Assembly (NCBI GenBank): GCA_964415605.1
Contig: CAYQBA010000095.1
Coordinates: 1 to 18,061 of the forward strand
Source of the DNA: UCB3 sp964415605
GTDB lineage: Bacteria; Chloroflexota; Anaerolineae; Epilineales; Epilineaceae
DNA length: 18,061 bases
Reading direction: 5' to 3'
This document shows positions 1 through 7,300 of the stretch, piece by piece. Made by a program: the position numbers and the translations under genes. Below the pieces are notes generated by a model. That model saw only the letters and a list, made by a program, of their open reading frames with translations, was not told the origin of the DNA and did not search any database. The first letter of the stretch is position 1. Every line of letters starts with the position of its first letter.

Positions 1-25
1 GCGCAGCGGGTGAGGCGGACCGCAC

Positions 26-541
26 TCACAGCAGCCTCCCAGCCGAGAGTCGCACCAGTTCCTCCACCGTGTTCGGCACATCCCAGAGCCCGAGCGCGCC
101 CTTGCACGGGATCGGCTCGGGAAGCGCCACCACATGGGACAGCAGGAAGCCGAACGGCCCGCAGAACCAGGGTGAGTCCGATGCCGAGACGCAGTCGTAG
201 ATGGTGGCCGCGCCGACGAGGGCGGACGCCAGCCGGGCGGCCGTGGCCGTGGGGCCGAGCGCGGCGATGAGCGGGGCCTGGAGGTAGGTGTACAAGACGT
301 CGCGCCCGGCGTTGGCGGGCAGGAACACCGGCCGGGCGCCGGCGACGACGGCCTGGGCGTCGAGGATGTTGAACGCCTCGTCGACGTGCAGGCCGGGTGG
401 GACCGCGCCGAGCCGCCACAGGCGGAGCGCCAGCGCGGCGAGCGTCAGGGCCGCCACGACGGCCCATTCGGCCGGCGTCGGGGGCGGGAGGTCCGGCGCG
501 GCCGGTGGGATGGGCGGGTTCGCGGCGGCCACGGGCGTCAC
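26..541 (-). CDS. GT39-type glycosyltransferase N-terminus fused to ASCH-like C-terminus (chimeric or broken gene)
   Basis: This frame encodes 171 residues from a GTG start, 22 bases after the transporter gene, with no clear ribosome binding site. Residues 1-110 look like the start of a GT39/ArnT/PMT-like polytopic glycosyltransferase: a Pro-rich N-terminus, one hydrophobic helix (about 26-45), then the first outer loop with the acidic pair D54-E55 in a V-D-E-A-F-N context. In GT39 enzymes this loop carries the catalytic acid, and family members are usually 500-700 residues. After residue 112 the sequence changes to an ASCH-like C-terminus (Y-D-C-V, S-P-W-F-C-G-P-F-G-F, P-I-P-C-K-G-A-L-G-L-W) and soon stops. 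No membrane helices follow, so it cannot be a working GT39. The first ~200 bases also look less GC-rich than the rest. It is either an assembly misjoin or a real recombination. The GT39 assignment rests on about 100 residues; the ASCH assignment is by motif memory. Confidence 0.6.
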   Translation of the reverse strand: MTPVAAANPPIPPAAPDLPPPTPAEWAVVAALTLAALALRLWRLGAVPPGLHVDEAFNILDAQAVVAGARPVFLPANAGRDVLYTYLQAPLIAALGPTATAARLASALVGAATIYDCVSASDSPWFCGPFGFLLSHVVALPEPIPCKGALGLWDVPNTVEELVRLSAGRLL

Positions 542-563
542 GCCGGACAGGCCAAACGGGTGG

Positions 564-956
564 TCAAGAACGGTACACCAGGAACACGCCCGCGATGATG
601 ACGACGGCCCCCAGCCAGCGCTGCGGGCTGACCGCCTCGCCCAGCACGAAGCGCGAGATCGCCAGGAGCGGGATGTAGCTCAGCGCGAGCATCGGGAACG
701 CCCAGCTCAAGGGCTCGCGCGACACGACCTTCAGCCACAGAACGGCCGCGCCGAACGCGAGGGCCAGCCCGCCGACCACCGACGGGTTGGTGAACGTGCG
801 GAACAGCGACGACCCGTCGAACCGCATCTCGCCGGTCTGGTTCATCCCATGCTTCATCAGCGTCTCGCCGGTGAGGTTGGTGGCGATGGCCGCCAGGAGC
901 ACCGCGAAGCTCACGGTGCGCGGCGATCGGATCAGCTCGGCGACGAAGTCTGGCAT
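564..956 (-). CDS. small SMR/EmrE-like membrane transporter (ArnE/ArnF-like flippase candidate)
   Basis: A 130-residue integral membrane protein with four predicted helices at about residues 14-30, 58-80, 84-104 and 112-128, the size and layout of the small multidrug resistance / EamA half-transporter family. The first helix is followed by G-E-T-L-M-K-H-G, which places a glutamate and lysine as in EmrE/ArnF-type proteins. The later P-L-S-W-A-F-P-M and L-G-E-A-V-S-P-Q-R-W-L-G motifs are typical of the family. The ATG has an AGGAGA ribosome binding site 8 nt upstream. It sits between the DegT aminotransferase (gap 40 bases) and the GT39 gene. That context favours flipping a polyprenyl-phosphate sugar, as ArnE/F do, over drug efflux. 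The substrate is inferred only from neighbours. Confidence 0.8.
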   Translation of the reverse strand: MPDFVAELIRSPRTVSFAVLLAAIATNLTGETLMKHGMNQTGEMRFDGSSLFRTFTNPSVVGGLALAFGAAVLWLKVVSREPLSWAFPMLALSYIPLLAISRFVLGEAVSPQRWLGAVVIIAGVFLVYRS

Positions 957-996
957 GCGGTGTCTCTCCTGCGTGGCGTGATCGGTCGCGGCGGGG

Positions 997-2109
997 TCAG
1001 CCCGTCGCAGAGGGGCTGGCCGCGACCGCGGCGAGGGCGGCGCACACGGCGTCGACCTCGGCGTCGGTCAGCTCGGGGAAGATCGGCAGCGACAGCACCT
1101 CGGCCGCCGCCGTTTCGGCGCGTGGCAGCGGGCCGATGCCCCGGGCGGCGTAGGCGGGCTGGCGGTGGATCGGGGTGGGGTAGTGGACGGCGGTCTCGAC
1201 GCCCCGCGCGGCGAGGGCCGCGGCCAGGGCGTCGCGATCGGCCGCGCGCACGACGTACAGGTGGAACACCGGCTCGCAGTCCGCCGCCGCGGCCGGCGGC
1301 GTGATGCCCGGGGCGCCGGCCAGCGCGGCCGTGTAGCGCGCGGCGATGGCCCGGCGCCGCGCGTTGTCGGCGTCGAGGTGCCGCAGGCGCACCGCGAGGA
1401 TGGCGGCCTGCAGCTCGTCGAGGCGGCTGTTGACGCCCAGCGTCTCGTGGCGGTAGCGCGCGGACTGGCCGCCGTTGCGCAGGCGCCGGACGCGCTCGGC
1501 GATGGCGGGATCGTGGGTCGTGACGGCCCCGGCGTCGCCGAACGCGCCGAGGTTCTTGCTCGGGTAGAAGCTGAACGCGGCGGCGTCGGCCAGGCCGCCC
1601 ACGCGCTGGCCGCGGTAGCGCGCGCCATGGGCCTGGGCGGCGTCCTCGACGACGGCGAGGCCGTGCGCGCGGGCCACGGCCAGGATCGGGTCGAGGTCGG
1701 CCGGCTGGCCGTAGAGGTGCACGGGCAGGATGGCGCGGGTGCGGGGGGTGATGGCGGCGGCGACGGCGGCGGGGTCGAGCGTGAAGCGGCGCGCGTCGAT
1801 GTCGGCGAACACCGGCGTGGCGCCGATCTGGTCGACGGCCAGCGCGGTGAACGCGGCGGACAGCGGCGCGGTGACGACCTCGTCGCCGGGCGCGACGCCG
1901 ACGGCGCGCAGGGCGAGGGCGATGGCGTCGGTGCCGCTGTTGACGCCGATGGCGTGCGCGGTGCCGCAGTAGGCGGCGAAGTCGGCCTCGAACGCGGCGA
2001 GGCGTTGGCCGAGGATGAACCAACCGCTGGCCAGGACCGCGCCGACGGCGGCGTCGATCTCGGCCTGGTGGCGGGCATAGGTGCGCCGGAGGTCGCCGAA
2101 CGGGATCAT
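997..2109 (-). CDS. DegT/DnrJ/EryC1/StrS (ArnB-like) PLP-dependent sugar aminotransferase
   Basis: A 370-residue fold-type I aminotransferase that would move an amino group, usually from glutamate, onto a keto-sugar nucleotide. It starts with I-P-F-G-D-L and contains G-W-F-I-L-G, G-V-N-S-G-T-D-A-I (phosphate binding), V-E-D-A-A-Q-A-H-G, and S-F-Y-P-S-K-N-L-G with the Schiff-base lysine at residue 185. Y-P-T-P-I-H-R-Q-P-A-Y and the L-P-I-F-P-E-L-T-D end are also typical. I chose the ATG at 2109 because the family begins there; upstream in-frame sequence is Arg/Pro-rich and unrelated. A GGAAGG ribosome binding site lies 11 nt before it. The gene follows the epimerase after 124 bases, which hold no gene. 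In this operon it most resembles ArnB or PglE in role. The product sugar cannot be told from sequence. Confidence 0.93.
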   Translation of the reverse strand: MIPFGDLRRTYARHQAEIDAAVGAVLASGWFILGQRLAAFEADFAAYCGTAHAIGVNSGTDAIALALRAVGVAPGDEVVTAPLSAAFTALAVDQIGATPVFADIDARRFTLDPAAVAAAITPRTRAILPVHLYGQPADLDPILAVARAHGLAVVEDAAQAHGARYRGQRVGGLADAAAFSFYPSKNLGAFGDAGAVTTHDPAIAERVRRLRNGGQSARYRHETLGVNSRLDELQAAILAVRLRHLDADNARRRAIAARYTAALAGAPGITPPAAAADCEPVFHLYVVRAADRDALAAALAARGVETAVHYPTPIHRQPAYAARGIGPLPRAETAAAEVLSLPIFPELTDAEVDAVCAALAAVAASPSATG

Positions 2110-2233
2110 GCGGGTGGGAGCCTTCCTGGGAGCTGCGGTCGGGGTCGGCGCGCCGGCCCGCCCGGGCTGACCGATGGCGCGGGCGCGCCGGCACGCGGGG
2201 CTCGAGTGGGTAGGCGGGCGCCCAGGCGGTCGG

Positions 2234-3247
2234 TCACGACCAGTACAGGTCGCGGTGGGCGCGGTAGAACGCCACGGTGCGGGCCAGGCCGTCGCGAAGC
2301 GTGACCGTCGGCTCCCAGCCAAGAAGCTCGTGCGCCAGCGCGTGGCTCGAGTACACGTCGCCGATGTCGATGGCCTTGCGGTCGGGCGGGAACGGGATCA
2401 GGCGGTAGCGGCCGGTGCCCGCCACGTCGATGAGCGTCTGGATGAGCTCGAGGTGGTCGACGGGCGCCCTTCCGCCGAGGTTGACGACACGGCCGTTGAC
2501 GGCCTCGGACATGCCGGCCGAGACGAAGGCCTCGACGACGTCGTCGACGTAAGTGTAGTCGCGGCGCTGGCGGCCGTCGCCCCAGATCTCGATCTCGTGG
2601 TCGTCGACGGCCAGGCGGATGAACCAGCCAAGGGCGGTCTGCCGGCTATGCTTGACGAGCATGCGGGGGCCGTAGGTGTTGGTCAGCCGGAGCGAGCAGG
2701 CGCGCAGGCCGTAGACGTTGTTGTACAGGATGTGGTACCACTCGCCGGCCATCTTGTTGATGCCGTTGACGTCGGTCGGGTGGACGGGGTGGCGCTCGTC
2801 GAGCGGCAGGTAGTCTGCGGCACCGTAGATCTGGCGGGTGCTGGCGAAGACGATCTTGGCGCCGGGGTTGCCCTTGCGGCACGCCTCGAGGATCGAGAGC
2901 TGGGCGCGGCAGTTGATGTCGAGATCCGTGAAGGGGTTCTCCATGCTGTCGATGTGGCTGACCTGCCCGGCGAGGTTGAAGATGATGTCGTGACCGCGCA
3001 CGAGGTAGTCGATGCCGTGGCCGCGCACGTCGGCGATGTTGACGCGGACGTGGTCTTCGTAGCCCCGCAGGTTGGCGGGGTTGCCGCCGTACTCTGGGAT
3101 GAGGGAGTCGACGACGAGCACGCGCGCGCCGAGGTCGGCCAGCCGGCGAGCGAGGTTGGAGCCGATGAAGCCCAGGCCGCCGGTGACGAGGACGGGGCGG
3201 CCGGCGTAGTGGGCGGCGGGGTCGGGGGGGTGAGGCGTGGTGGTCAT
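2234..3247 (-). CDS. NAD-dependent sugar-nucleotide epimerase/dehydratase (extended SDR)
   Basis: A 337-residue extended short-chain dehydrogenase/reductase acting on a nucleotide sugar. The Rossmann motif G-G-L-G-F-I-G is at residues 23-29, the acidic residue D47 of V-V-D-S would bind the NAD ribose, N-L-A-G-Q-V-S-H is at 91-98, and L-T-N-T-Y-G-P-R is at 188-195. The usual active-site Y-x-x-x-K appears as N161-G-I-N-K165: the lysine is kept but the tyrosine position holds asparagine. I believe related epimerase-like proteins share the D-V-N-G-I-N-K form, so this may be a subfamily trait rather than damage. Its ATG overlaps the stop of the upstream glycosyltransferase as ATGA (4 bases), implying translational coupling. 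UDP-glucose/UDP-glucuronate epimerase, GDP-sugar dehydratase and CDP-sugar epimerase are all possible. It likely provides the keto-sugar or epimer for the aminotransferase. Confidence 0.9.
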   Translation of the reverse strand: MTTTPHPPDPAAHYAGRPVLVTGGLGFIGSNLARRLADLGARVLVVDSLIPEYGGNPANLRGYEDHVRVNIADVRGHGIDYLVRGHDIIFNLAGQVSHIDSMENPFTDLDINCRAQLSILEACRKGNPGAKIVFASTRQIYGAADYLPLDERHPVHPTDVNGINKMAGEWYHILYNNVYGLRACSLRLTNTYGPRMLVKHSRQTALGWFIRLAVDDHEIEIWGDGRQRRDYTYVDDVVEAFVSAGMSEAVNGRVVNLGGRAPVDHLELIQTLIDVAGTGRYRLIPFPPDRKAIDIGDVYSSHALAHELLGWEPTVTLRDGLARTVAFYRAHRDLYWS

Positions 3248-3999
3248 CGCGGGTCGACCCTGGCGGCTCGAACCTCGCGGGCTGCCAGATGCTCCTTGCG
3301 CACCACCAAACGCCACCACATCCGCCCGATCTCGCGCGCCACGCGCACCAGCCGGCGCCAGTTGAAGAACTGCGACTGCCCGTAGACCCGGTGGAAGTGG
3401 TGCACCGGCACCTCGGTGAACGTGAAGCCCGCGTCGTGGAACTTCTTGACGAGCTCGAGCGGCAGCGTGCCGTCCGGCGACGTCAGCGTCACCGCGTCGA
3501 AGCACGCCCGGCGGATGAGCCGGAAGTCGCAGTCCACGTCGCGGATCGGGTAACCGAACAAGAGCCGCATCAGGTGGTGATACACCCGTCCCACCACCAC
3601 CCGGTGCCACGGGTCGTTGCGGCTGATCTTGTAGCCGTTGACGATGTCGACCCCCGGCCGGAGCGCCGCGTGCAGCAGCCGCAGCTCGTCCGGGTCGTAC
3701 TGCGCGTCGCCGTCGGTGTAGAACACCCACTCCTTGGTGGCGGCGCCGAAGCCCGAGCGCAGCGCGTTCCCATAGCCCATGTTGCGCGGGTGGTGGATGA
3801 CGCGCAGGCACGGCACCAGCGCCGCCAGCTCGTCCAGCAGCGCGCCTGTGTGGTCGGCGCTCCCGTCGTTGGTGACGATCACCTCGTAGTCGTCGGTGAG
3901 GTCGCGCAGCGTCATCACCGCGCGCAGCACCATGCTGGGGATGGTGCCGGCGTCGTTGTATGCCGGGAAGACGGCCGAGATGCCAGCGGGACGATCCAT
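3244..3999 (-). CDS. family 2 glycosyltransferase (polyprenyl-phosphate sugar synthase-like)
   Basis: A 251-residue GT-A fold glycosyltransferase like DPM1/ArnC-type enzymes, which transfer a sugar from a nucleotide to a polyprenyl phosphate at the inner face of the membrane. Visible motifs are F-P-A-Y-N-D at residues 11-16, N-D-G-S at 44-47, metal-binding D-G-D at 96-98 in Y-T-D-G-D-A-Q-Y-D, D-V-D-C-D-F-R-L, and Y-G-Q-S-Q-F-F-N-W. There is no C-terminal membrane helix, unlike ArnC, so it is the short soluble type. The ATG at 3999 is the only reasonable start; the open frame upstream simply runs through the tRNA-Val gene. No Shine-Dalgarno sequence is present and the start is 4 nt after the tRNA 3' end. 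Its stop overlaps the next start (ATGA). Function class is firm; donor and acceptor are inferred. Confidence 0.92.
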   Translation of the reverse strand: MDRPAGISAVFPAYNDAGTIPSMVLRAVMTLRDLTDDYEVIVTNDGSADHTGALLDELAALVPCLRVIHHPRNMGYGNALRSGFGAATKEWVFYTDGDAQYDPDELRLLHAALRPGVDIVNGYKISRNDPWHRVVVGRVYHHLMRLLFGYPIRDVDCDFRLIRRACFDAVTLTSPDGTLPLELVKKFHDAGFTFTEVPVHHFHRVYGQSQFFNWRRLVRVAREIGRMWWRLVVRKEHLAAREVRAARVDPR

Positions 4000-4003
4000 G
4001 CTG

Positions 4004-4077
4004 TGGGCGGAGAGGGACTCGAACCCCCGACCCCCTCGGTGTAAACGAGGTGCTCTGACCGGCTGAGCTATCCGCCC
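4004..4077 (-). tRNA. tRNA-Val (anticodon UAC)
   Basis: A full cloverleaf can be folded by eye on the minus strand. The acceptor stem is GGGCGGA pairing with TCCGCCC. The D-arm is GCTC...GAGC. The anticodon stem is CCTCG/CGAGG around the loop TTTACAC, which gives anticodon TAC (valine). The T-arm is GGGGG-TTCGAGT-CCCTC with one G-U pair. The length is 74 nt including discriminator A, and no CCA is encoded (the genome continues CAG). A promoter lies just upstream, and a glycosyltransferase start codon follows 4 nt after the discriminator, so the tRNA and the sugar operon probably share one transcript. Confidence 0.95.
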
Positions 4078-4088
4078 GGGAAGGCCCA

Positions 4089-4118
4089 ATTGTATCGGCC
4101 CGCCCGATCGGCGTGCAA
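4089..4118 (-). promoter_or_regulatory. sigma70-type promoter for tRNA-Val and the downstream sugar operon
   Basis: On the minus strand a -35 box TTGCAC (4113-4118) and a -10 box TACAAT (4089-4094, five of six consensus bases) are separated by 18 bases. The -10 ends 11 nt before the tRNA 5' end at 4077. AT-rich hexamers of this kind stand out in such GC-rich DNA. I saw no other clear promoter between here and the sugar genes, so this one may drive them all. Confidence 0.7.
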
Positions 4119-4241
4119 TCGCCACGTGCACCCCGGGGAGCCCGGGCGGCGAAGGTCGACCGTGCGTGCGCCAGGCGACCAAGGGCCGCCGGTCCGCGCG
4201 CCGGGCGGGGATCGCTGACCCGCCCGGCGTCCGGAACGCGA

Positions 4242-4271
4242 AAGGCCGGCCCCGTCGCCGAGGCCGGCCTT
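4242..4271 (-). terminator. hairpin terminator after the large PPC/DNRLRE gene
   Basis: A perfect 10-bp inverted repeat, AAGGCCGGCC at 4242-4251 and GGCCGGCCTT at 4262-4271, with a 10-nt loop. It lies 66 bases after the stop codon of the large secreted protein gene. On the minus strand the stem is followed by only a short T run (CCTTT), so it is a GC hairpin with a weak U tract. It separates that gene from the tRNA/sugar operon promoter. The rest of 4078-4337 shows only the promoter and no gene. Confidence 0.6.
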
Positions 4272-4337
4272 CCCGCGTGGGTGTCAGATCGAGACGTGCG
4301 CGGCGCGGTGCCCCACGTCCCGACGTGCGCCCGTCGG

Positions 4338-7300
4338 CTACGGCGCGATCGTGATGATCAGCTCCGGCTTCCGCGAGTCGGTCGACTCGTCCGCGTAGAA
4401 GTAGGCGCTGTCCGAGCTGTCGGTCGTGATGCCGAAGCTGCTCACCCCGCCCGTCGTCCCGCCCGTCACGTCGTAGACCGCCCACGAGCCGGCGGGGACG
4501 TCGCCCAGCGTGCCAAGCGCTGTTCCGCCGATGCCCGGTGCGTTGTTCCACGTCAGACCGTTTTCCTGCCACGGCCCACCGCCGACGAAGTCGTTCGAGA
4601 CGGCGTAGATCGAACCACCGCTGTCGGTGCCGTCGTAGGCGAACATCCGCAGCTCGGCACCGACGATCGTCCCGCTGACCCCGGCAAGGTTGAACTTGAA
4701 GAACGTGCGATAGCTCCCCAGCTGCGCGGCCCGGATGCGCAGGTAGGTCGACTGCCCGTAGTTCGAGTCTGGCGAGCCTTCCGACACGCGCGCGTCGGCC
4801 AGCGGCGTGCAGCGGTACTGCGTGCCGGAGATGGCCGAGCACAGCACCGGCAGCGGCGTCGCCGTCGGCGTGTTGGTGGCCGTCGGGATCGGCGTGTTCG
4901 TCGCGGTCGGGGTCCACGTCGCGAGCACGACCGGCGTGGGCGTGGGCGTGAACGTCGGCGTCAGCGTCGGCGTTCGGGTGGGGGTCCGGGTGCGCGTGGG
5001 CGTCCGCGTCGGCGTCGCCGTCCGAGTCGGCGAGGGCGTGCGGGTCGGCGTCCGCGTGGGCGTGTTCGTCGGCGTGTGGGTGGGCGTGTGGGTGCTGGTT
5101 GGCGTTGGCGTCCGTGTCGGCGTTCGCGACGGCGTCGGGGTCCGCGACGGCGTTAACGTCGGCGACGGCGTCAGGGTGTTGCTGGGCGTCGGGGTGATCG
5201 TGGGCGTGTTGGTCGGCGTGTTGGTCGCCGTGTTGGTCGGCGTGTTGGTCGGCGTGCGTGTGGGCGTGTTCGTCGGCGTCGCCGTGGGGGGCACCGGGGT
5301 GTTGGTCGGCGTGTTGGTCGGCGTGTTCGTCCGCGTCGGGGTCGGGGTGGGCGGCTCCAGCGGCGGGACGTACGGCGCGCAGTTGATCGAGATCGAGAGC
5401 AGGTACTCGCCGACGTGCGTCAGCCAGCCGCTGCCGAACTGCGTGAAGCTGTTGCTCCCGGCCGCCACGGCCGCGTAGTACGTGCCGGTGTACGGCGCCA
5501 GGAAGTAGAGGCCCTCGGCCTGGCCGCCGGACGGTGCCGAGGCGTTCATCTGGCCCAGGCCGCTGGCGTAGTTGAGCGTGTTGGTGCCTTCGTTCACGCG
5601 CAGGAGCAGCTCGCCGGCCGCGTTGAACAGCGCGAGCTGCGGGTTGATCTGCGACTTGCCGAACGCGTCGGTGTCGCGCAACGGGTCACCGTCGACGCTG
5701 AGGAAGATCAAGCTGCCCGCCGACGCGGTGAACGCGTAGAAGTCGGTGTCGCCGGACGGGCGCGTGCCGACGAGGTTGTTGTTGACCGGCTGCCGGCCCG
5801 CCAGCTCACCGAAGTAGTAGTTGGCGGTGTTGCTGTTGGCCTCGGCCGGCGTGTCGTTCGGCTCGCTCTCGGCGATCGCCGTCGCGCGCGGCGGCTGCAC
5901 CACCGTGAAGACGCGATACGGCTCGGCCGTGGTCAGGGTGCTCGGGGCGTTGACGCGCAGGAAGTTGCTCGGCTGCGGCGTCACCTGGAAGAGCCCGCCG
6001 CCGATGTTGGGAGCGCTGGCGCCGAACAGCGTGTCGTTGTCGCTGCCGTCGAACTCCAGGGTGTCGCCGCCCGTCATCAGGCGCAGGTCGATGTCGTTGT
6101 TGTTCGACGCGCCCGCGTCGACGAGCGAGAACAGACGGTACTCTGACGACGGCGGCGTCGGCAGCCGGTAGAAGTCGTTCTCGCCGAATGCCGGCGTCTG
6201 CGTGACGGTCGGGGCGCCGATGACGGTCGGCGTGTTGCTCGGCGTCGGCGTGTTCGTCGGCGCGCCGGCCGTCGTCGGAGACGGGGTCGGCGTCAGCGTG
6301 CGGATGATCGAGCCCTCGATGCCGCAGGCCAGGATGTTGGCCAGGTCGCCGATGTTGTTGTTCTCGGTCTCGCGGACGCACGCCGTCACCTCCAGCGAGA
6401 ACCGCCCGCCGAGCTGCGTGCCGCTATACGTCAGCTCGTCGACGTACACGTACACCGTCTGCCCGGCGGTCATCGGGTAGCACATGACCTCTTCGGCGCC
6501 GAACGTCGTCGTGGCGTTGCGGTTGGACGCCGCCACGCAGGCAGGGTTGACGGCGGGCGTCGGCGTGGCCCCACCGCCGGGCGTGGCGGTCGGCTCGGCC
6601 GCGGCGCAGCTGTCGCCCAGGTACAGCACCAGGTTGGCGCCGCCCAGCGGGTCGATGTTGGCGATGCGGAACGAGTACGTGCCGGCGGACGGGGCCGTGA
6701 AGCGGTACACGACGTCGCGGCCCAGCGCCGACGGCGGCAGCGGGGTCGGGGTCGACGTCCCGGCGGTGGTCGTCGGCGTCGCGGGCGTCACCGGGTTGCC
6801 GACGGCGCCGTTGGCCTCGAAGCACGTCCCGAACGCCGCGAGCTGGTAGTCGTTGCGGGCGCCGGCCATGGAGCCGAGCGCCGGGATGTTGAGCGTCAGC
6901 GGCACCGACGAGATGCACGTGTCGTTGACCTGCGGCGTCGAGGTCGGCGACGGCGTGAACGTCGGGGTCGGCGTGAACGTCCGCAGCGGGTCGGCCGTCG
7001 GGGTCGGCGTCGGCGTGTTGCCCGCCGCCGCGCCGATGCTGCACGCCGTGAAGCGGTAGCCACGCCCGATGTCGTTGGTCTTGGCGTTGATGCGGATCCA
7101 GAAGCTCTGGCCCGGCGTGCCGCTGAAGAACTCGCCCGTGCCCTGCCCGGCGGTCGTCGTCGTCACGCTGCCGTCGATCACGCCGGTGACCAGGCTCACG
7201 TCTGAGGCGCTGCGCAGCTCGAGCGACATGTCGCTGTTGATGGTGTTGAGGTCGTGCGGGCAGCCCGCGCAGTCCAACGAGCCGTCGACCGCGATGAACA

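Noticed and set aside
288..1304. Plus-strand frames opposite the SMR and DegT genes
   Set aside because: Long stop-free antisense frames are common at this GC content; compositions are Arg/Ala/Gly-rich and no motif is recognisable.
2110..2233. GC palindromes (repeated GGCGCGCCGGC) between the epimerase and DegT genes
   Set aside because: Short and expected by chance in such GC-rich DNA; no terminator or operator shape was convincing.
2110..2322. N-terminal extension of the DegT aminotransferase frame
   Set aside because: Arg/Pro-rich sequence unlike the family; the ATG at 2109 matches the family start and has a ribosome binding site.
4000..4917. N-terminal extension of the glycosyltransferase frame upstream of 3999
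   Set aside because: The extension reads through the tRNA-Val gene and into the secreted gene on the same strand; it has no family similarity.
4850..5357. CRISPR-like appearance of short regular repeats
   Set aside because: The period is 12 bases with no unique spacers, and the repeat is part of an open coding frame for Thr-Pro residues.
4807..5478. Plus-strand open frame of 223 residues rich in V-G-V repeats
   Set aside because: It is the antisense reading of the Thr-Pro array; its repetitive composition follows from the 12-base units, and it has no known domain.
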